Source: Alistipes sp. (lineage in GTDB: Bacteria > Bacteroidota > Bacteroidia > Bacteroidales > Rikenellaceae). Taken from it: 10,412 nt of DNA. Each line of letters opens with the position of its first letter. The first letter of the stretch is position 1. Positions 6,381 to 10,412 of the stretch are shown piece by piece. Where the stretch lies: positions 1 through 10,412 of the forward strand of contig JAFVXS010000217.1 in the NCBI GenBank assembly GCA_017501025.1, written 5' to 3'. The position numbers and the translations under genes were made by a program. The notes beneath the pieces are model-generated. The model did not search any database. It saw only the letters and a program-made list of their open reading frames with translations, and was not told the origin of the DNA.

Positions 6381-8324
6381 CTACATACGATTTGGCTCTA
6401 TCTCGGCAGCAACCAACGAAGCCATATGGTTGCAGTACTCATCCAATGTCATTGAGCCCTTATCGCCTTCACCCTGCACTCGTACCGACACCTTACGCTC
6501 GGCAGCCTCCTTCTCGCCTACAATAAGCAGGTAAGGGATACGTTTGAGTTCGTTGTCACGAATCTTACGGCCAATCTTCTCGTTGCGGTCATCAATCTGG
6601 GCACGAACATCGTGCTGCGACAGATAGGCAACAACCTCGGCTGCATAGTCGTTGAACTTCTCCGAAATAGGCAACACAACAGCCTGATCAGGTGCAAGCC
6701 ACAATGGGAAACGTCCTGCTGTATGCTCCAACAACACTGCCACAAAACGCTCCATAGAGCCAAATGGGGCACGGTGAATCATAATCGGACGATGCAACTT
6801 ATCATCGGCACCCTTATAGGTCAAATCGAAACGCTCCGGAAGGTTGTAATCGACTTGAATTGTTCCCAACTGCCAACTACGTCCCAAAGCATCCTTAACC
6901 ATAAAGTCGAGTTTAGGACCATAGAATGCCGCCTCGCCATACTCGACAACAGCGTTCATTCCCTTATCCTTACATGCCTGAATAATCGCAGCCTCTGCCT
7001 TCTCCCAATTCTCGTCCGAGCCGATATACTTGCTCGTATTATTTGGGTCACGCAACGAAATCTGTGCCGTATAGTTGTCAAATTTCAGTGTCTTGAAGAT
7101 ATAAAGCACGATATCCATAACCTTTTCGAACTCCTCCAAGAGCTGGTCTGGACGTGCAAAGATATGTGCGTCATCCTGCGTGAACGAACGCACACGGGTA
7201 AGTCCGTGCAACTCGCCCGACTGCTCATAACGACACACCGTACCGAACTCTGCCAAACGTACAGGAAGGTCCTTATACGAGTGTGGCTTGCTACGGTAAA
7301 TCTCGCAGTGGTGAGGACAGTTCATTGGTTTGAGGAAGTACTCCTCGCCCTCAATAGGGGTCTTTATCGGTTGGAACGAGTCCTTACCATACTTTGCATA
7401 GTGACCCGAAGTCACATACAAATCCTTATTGCCGATTGGCGGTGTGATTACAGGCTTATAGCCATACTGCTTTTGGATATTACGAAGGAATCGCTCCAAA
7501 CGGTCACGCAACTCGGCACCCTTTGGCAACCACAACGGCAGACCCTGACCTACACGCTGCGAGAAGGTAAACAACTCCAACTCCTTGCCCAACTTACGGT
7601 GATCACGTTTCTTTGCCTCCTCAATCATCGCCAAATACTCATCGAGCAACGACTTTTTAGGGAACGATACACCGTAGATACGGGTAAGCATCTTATTATG
7701 TTCGTCACCACGCCAATAGGCACCGGCTACCGACGTAAGTTTAATAGCCTTGATGAAGCCCGTATTAGGGATATGCGGACCACGGCACAAATCGGTAAAT
7801 GTTCCATTCGTGTAGAACGATATTGTTCCATCCTCCAAATCGGAAATCAATTCGCACTTGTACTCGTCACCCTTTGCCGTGAAGGTCTTCAACGCCTCCT
7901 CCTTCGAAACAGAGGTGCGTACTAACTCCTCCTTTTGGCGAGCCAACTCCATCATCTTCGCCTCAATCTTTGGAAGATCAGACTCCAAAATCGGTGTAGG
8001 CGAATCGACATCGTAATAGAAGCCCTGCTCAATTGCAGGACCGATACCGAACTTTATGCCCGGATAGAGCTGCTGCAAAGCCTCTGCCAGCAGGTGCGAC
8101 GATGTGTGCCAAAATGCGTGCTTGCCCTCGGCATCATCCCACTTGAAGAACTTGATTGCACAATCATTTTCCAAAACGTGCGACATATCGACAGTCGCAT
8201 CATCTACCGAAGCAGCCAAACAGTCGGCAGCTAAACGAGGGCTGATGCTCTCGGCAACTTGGTAGACTGTTACCCCCTGCTCGTATTCACGTATCGAGCC
8301 ATCGGGAAACTGAACTTTAATCAT
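6381..8324 (-). CDS. thrS: Threonyl-tRNA synthetase
   Basis: This 647-residue class II synthetase charges tRNA-Thr with threonine and edits mischarged serine. It has the full domain order: TGS domain (about 1-62, MIKVQFPDGS start); editing domain with HTSSH (H73, H77) and CRGPH (C180, H184); the class II catalytic core; and a C-terminal anticodon-binding domain from about 545. The three zinc ligands that select threonine are present as C336 (MNCPHH), H387 (DDAHIF) and H517 (MIHRAP). Motif 2 (RYEQSGELHGLTRVRSFTQDD) and motif 3 (GSMERFVAVLLEH) are intact, and length matches the family. The frame extends upstream to a GTG at 8399, but the TGS domain starts cleanly at ATG 8324, which is preceded by an A-rich leader of the kind Bacteroidota use in place of a Shine-Dalgarno site. 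It is 118 nt downstream of pdxA and 29 nt upstream of infC. Confidence 0.98.
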   Translation of the reverse strand: MIKVQFPDGSIREYEQGVTVYQVAESISPRLAADCLAASVDDATVDMSHVLENDCAIKFFKWDDAEGKHAFWHTSSHLLAEALQQLYPGIKFGIGPAIEQGFYYDVDSPTPILESDLPKIEAKMMELARQKEELVRTSVSKEEALKTFTAKGDEYKCELISDLEDGTISFYTNGTFTDLCRGPHIPNTGFIKAIKLTSVAGAYWRGDEHNKMLTRIYGVSFPKKSLLDEYLAMIEEAKKRDHRKLGKELELFTFSQRVGQGLPLWLPKGAELRDRLERFLRNIQKQYGYKPVITPPIGNKDLYVTSGHYAKYGKDSFQPIKTPIEGEEYFLKPMNCPHHCEIYRSKPHSYKDLPVRLAEFGTVCRYEQSGELHGLTRVRSFTQDDAHIFARPDQLLEEFEKVMDIVLYIFKTLKFDNYTAQISLRDPNNTSKYIGSDENWEKAEAAIIQACKDKGMNAVVEYGEAAFYGPKLDFMVKDALGRSWQLGTIQVDYNLPERFDLTYKGADDKLHRPIMIHRAPFGSMERFVAVLLEHTAGRFPLWLAPDQAVVLPISEKFNDYAAEVVAYLSQHDVRAQIDDRNEKIGRKIRDNELKRIPYLLIVGEKEAAERKVSVRVQGEGDKGSMTLDEYCNHMASLVAAEIEPNRM

Positions 8325-8442
8325 AATGTTTTTTAATTTATTTTTTTGTTTGCGAATCGGCACGACCATCGCCCGACCCCGACACCTTCGCAGCTCCACA
8401 ATAACGAGACGGATTACTGCTCAATTATGCCCTTTTTTACTC

Positions 8443-9537
8443 CTAATCTTTCTCTTCAATCTCTGCCAAATCTTTTGCCGACACATCACGACCCTTATCA
8501 CGCTCGAAACGCTCCAACGGATTGCGACTCCACTCGGCATAGCGACGGCGACGACGCACCGTATCCAAAGCCATATACAAGGCATTTCGCATCGATTGTG
8601 CATCCGCCGTACCACGTCCTGCAATATCGTATGCCGTGCCGTGGTCAGGCGATGTACGAACAATCGACAAACCTGCCGTAAAGTTTACCCCATCGGGCGA
8701 CAAAGTCTTAAACGGAGCAAGTCCCTGATCGTGGTACATTGCCAATACAGCGTCATACTTCGCATAGCCTCCACCCGCAAAGAGTCCGTCGGCGGAGAGA
8801 GGTCCGAAAGCCAAAACGCCCTCCTCGTATGCCTGCAAAATCGCCGGTTTTATAATCTCCTGCTCTTCGTTACCCAAAGCCCCGCCATCGCCGGCGTGAG
8901 GATTCAACGACAGCACTGCAATACGAGGCTCAACAATACCGAAATCGGACTTCAAAGTCTGTCGCAGTGCAGAGAGTTGTTTTGCTATCTTATCGGTCGA
9001 GAGTGCCGAAGAGACCTCACCAACCGGAATATGTACGGTTGCCAAAGCGACACGCAGCAAATCGCTACACATAATCATCATCGCCTCCCCCTCGAACTTC
9101 GACTCAAAATATTCGGTATGTCCTATAAAGCCAAAATCGGCTGCCACCATCGCCTCTTTGTTGATTGGTGCAGTAACAACAGCCGCCAACGTGCCCGACT
9201 CCAAATCTGCCGATGCAGCTTCGAGTGCCGCCTGTGCTGCCAAAGCACTTTCACGAGTAGCTTGACCAACCCTTATCGGAAGCTCTTTATCGCCAACCTC
9301 AACCAAATTCAAAGCACCGTGTCGAGCCGACTGTGCCGATTGGCAGATATGAAACGAAGGAAGTTCTAACCCTTCGATATGTTCGGCATAGTATTGTGCA
9401 GCGTGACGCGAGCCATATATGACCGGCGTAAACAGCTCCAAAATCGCAGAATCAGCAAAGGCTTTGAGAATAATCTCCCAACCTATACCGTTCGTATCGC
9501 CCTGCGTAATGCCTATTTTAACTATATAATCAGCCAT
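8443..9537 (-). CDS. pdxA: 4-hydroxythreonine-4-phosphate dehydrogenase
   Basis: This 364-residue protein is PdxA, the NAD-dependent, metal-requiring enzyme that oxidises 4-phosphohydroxy-L-threonine in the deoxyxylulose 5-phosphate-dependent route to pyridoxal phosphate, in the cytoplasm. The start IGITQGDTNGIGWEIILK (8-25) is the family N-terminal motif. Substrate-binding GHTEYF (139-144) and the three divalent-metal histidines are seen: H169 (ATVHIP), H214 (LNPHAGDGG) and H269 (MYHDQG). TAPINKEA, FAGGGYAKYDAVLAMYHDQGLAPFK and DHGTAYDIAGRG complete the core. The C-terminal 35 residues are charged and not conserved; total length is slightly above the typical 330-350. ATG 9537 is set by the conserved motif at residue 8 and by a promoter about 20 nt upstream. 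It lies downstream of the deoC terminator, so it begins a new transcript that may continue into thrS, since no hairpin terminator is evident after its stop. Confidence 0.97.
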   Translation of the reverse strand: MADYIVKIGITQGDTNGIGWEIILKAFADSAILELFTPVIYGSRHAAQYYAEHIEGLELPSFHICQSAQSARHGALNLVEVGDKELPIRVGQATRESALAAQAALEAASADLESGTLAAVVTAPINKEAMVAADFGFIGHTEYFESKFEGEAMMIMCSDLLRVALATVHIPVGEVSSALSTDKIAKQLSALRQTLKSDFGIVEPRIAVLSLNPHAGDGGALGNEEQEIIKPAILQAYEEGVLAFGPLSADGLFAGGGYAKYDAVLAMYHDQGLAPFKTLSPDGVNFTAGLSIVRTSPDHGTAYDIAGRGTADAQSMRNALYMALDTVRRRRRYAEWSRNPLERFERDKGRDVSAKDLAEIEEKD

Positions 9538-9557
9538 CTTTTATCACATTTGAAATA

Positions 9558-9565
9558 CAAAGATA
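9558..9565 (-). promoter_or_regulatory. pdxA promoter, -7 box
   Basis: TATCTTTG on the - strand is an exact match to the Bacteroidota primary-sigma -7 consensus TAnnTTTG, located 20 nt before the pdxA ATG and just after the deoC terminator. A start site near 9551 would leave a leader of about 14 nt. The -33 region is only T-rich (weak TTTG match) and coincides with a palindrome at 9579-9596. Confidence 0.6.
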
Positions 9566-9578
9566 TATTTTTCTTTGA

Positions 9579-9596
9579 CAATAATTAAAATTATTG
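9579..9596. repeat. AT-rich palindrome over the pdxA -33 region
   Basis: CAATAATT (9579-9586) and AATTATTG (9589-9596) form a perfect 8-bp inverted repeat around AA. Its centre lies about 36 nt upstream of the inferred pdxA start site, where the -33 element should be, so a bound dimeric regulator could block the promoter. Such AT-rich repeats also arise by chance. Confidence 0.45.
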
Positions 9597-9620
9597 CCAA
9601 CTTTTTTACACCCTGCCCAC

Positions 9621-9683
9621 AAAAAAAGATTACCAACCGTCCGCCACCCACTATTTATGCGGGGTGAAGAACGTTTGGCAATC
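9621..9683 (-). terminator. Intrinsic terminator of deoC
   Basis: On the - strand the arms GATTGCCAA (9683-9675) and TTGGTAATC (9636-9628) pair over 9 bp with one G-U wobble. Inside are a CGTTC/GGACG stem (one U-G wobble) and a CACCC/GGGTG stem around a 12-nt loop. Seven Ts (9627-9621) follow the outer stem directly. The wobble pairs would be A-C mismatches in + strand RNA, so it acts on the - strand. It begins 37 nt after the deoC stop. Confidence 0.8.
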
Positions 9684-9720
9684 TATTTTACTGCAAGTTT
9701 CCTATTCAACGGAGTCCGTA

Positions 9721-10412
9721 TTAGAAGTGCTTTACACTCTTGCCTACAATTGCCGACAAGAGGTTGTTTGCAGCCGACGATGCTCCGATACGGAACAGGT
9801 CGGTAGTGAGCCACTCCTCGCCCAAAATCTCCTCGACGATGGTATAGTACAGAGCTGCATCTTCCGGAGTACGAACACCACCGGCAGCCTTGAAGCCAAC
9901 CTTACGACCCGTCTGCTCGTAGTAGTCCTTAATTGCCTGACACATTACGACAGCAGCCTCCGGTGTCGCTGCAACATCGATTTTACCTGTTGAGGTCTTG
10001 ACAAAGTCGGCACCCGCCAACATCGAAACAAGCGAAGCCTTGCGAATCAACTCGGGACTCTTCAATGCTCCCGACTCGATAATGACCTTCAAAACCACAT
10101 CCTCGCCCATCTCGCCACGAATAACCTCAACCTCGGCAGCAGCCTCGTCGTAGTGTCCCTGCAACATCTTGCCCACATTCAGAACGATATCGACCTCATC
10201 GGCACCATTCTCGACAGCCATAGCGACCTCCAAAGCTTTCACCTCCAAAAATGTCTGCGATGATGGAAATCCGCCGGCAACACTTGTAATTCGCATCGGA
10301 GTACCATCGATAGCCAAACCTACGGTCTCCACAAACGATGGATAGACACAAATCGATGCAACATTAGGCACATCGGGATAGGCCTCGGCAAAGGTCACTG
10401 TACGATGTGCAA
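9721..10412 (-). CDS. deoC: Deoxyribose-phosphate aldolase, 5' end outside window
   Basis: The last 230 residues of DeoC are visible; the frame runs to the window edge (first whole codon at 10410-10408) and ends at TAA 9723-9721. DeoC is a class I aldolase that splits 2-deoxyribose 5-phosphate into glyceraldehyde 3-phosphate and acetaldehyde during deoxynucleoside breakdown. The TIM-barrel motifs are present: NVASICVYPSFV; GADEVDIVLNVGK with the catalytic aspartate (codon 10189-10191); ADFVKTSTGK with the Schiff-base lysine (codon 9997-9999); and VGFKAAGGVRTPEDA with the second catalytic lysine (codon 9889-9891). The missing N-terminus should carry the usual DHTxL-type motif. A GTG at 10398 lies inside the conserved barrel and is not the start. 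A terminator follows the gene, so it is not in one uninterrupted operon with pdxA. Confidence 0.95.
   Translation of the reverse strand, partial: AHRTVTFAEAYPDVPNVASICVYPSFVETVGLAIDGTPMRITSVAGGFPSSQTFLEVKALEVAMAVENGADEVDIVLNVGKMLQGHYDEAAAEVEVIRGEMGEDVVLKVIIESGALKSPELIRKASLVSMLAGADFVKTSTGKIDVAATPEAAVVMCQAIKDYYEQTGRKVGFKAAGGVRTPEDAALYYTIVEEILGEEWLTTDLFRIGASSAANNLLSAIVGKSVKHF

Noticed and set aside
6612..7925. Long + strand open frame (437 codons) opposite thrS
   Set aside because: It is wholly antisense to the conserved catalytic and editing domains of thrS, has no recognisable motif, and its composition is that of a reverse-complemented gene.
8325..8399. 25-residue upstream extension of thrS from GTG
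   Set aside because: It is Arg/Lys-rich and not part of the TGS domain, while ATG 8324 gives the standard N-terminus.
8326..9369. Long + strand open frame (347 codons) opposite pdxA
   Set aside because: It is antisense to the pdxA core with all metal-binding motifs intact on the other strand; the Arg/Ser/Cys-rich translation shows no domain.

Overview
The window looks like a chromosomal segment of a Bacteroidota bacterium, most likely in the order Bacteroidales. The grounds are a secreted GH92 mannosidase, a LuxE-like/LicD/GT2 gene set typical of Bacteroidales surface-polysaccharide regions, A-rich leaders instead of Shine-Dalgarno sites, and a good Bacteroidota -7 promoter box (TAnnTTTG) upstream of pdxA. 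The genus cannot be fixed from this sequence. Nothing indicates phage, plasmid, transposon, CRISPR, tRNA or rRNA.

Layout. On the + strand are the 3' end of a glutamine-dependent NAD+ synthase gene (1-459) and, 39 nt later, a secreted GH92 alpha-mannosidase (499-2661). A perfect 12-bp hairpin at 2680-2709 separates this pair from everything after it, which is all on the - strand. Read in the direction of transcription, from the right edge, the order is: deoC (5' end outside the window), an imperfect but long intrinsic terminator, a promoter, pdxA, thrS, infC, a second intrinsic terminator, and then a compact three-gene set. That set is a LuxE-like acyl-adenylating protein, a LicD-family protein and a family 2 glycosyltransferase, and it ends at the shared hairpin.

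How the genes fit together. deoC (deoxynucleoside catabolism), pdxA (vitamin B6 synthesis), thrS (threonyl-tRNA charging) and infC (translation initiation) are housekeeping genes. pdxA has its own promoter after the deoC terminator. thrS and infC are 29 nt apart and form an operon that ends in a hairpin right after infC, so rpmI and rplT, which often follow infC, are absent here. The LuxE-like, LicD and GT2 genes are separated by 5 nt and by a 4-nt ATGA overlap, so they are almost certainly one transcript. They probably build or decorate a cell-surface glycan, but the substrate cannot be read from sequence. This set is the least understood part of the window, and its LuxE-like member has an unusual nucleotide-binding loop. 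The GH92 enzyme also departs from the family consensus at several conserved positions.
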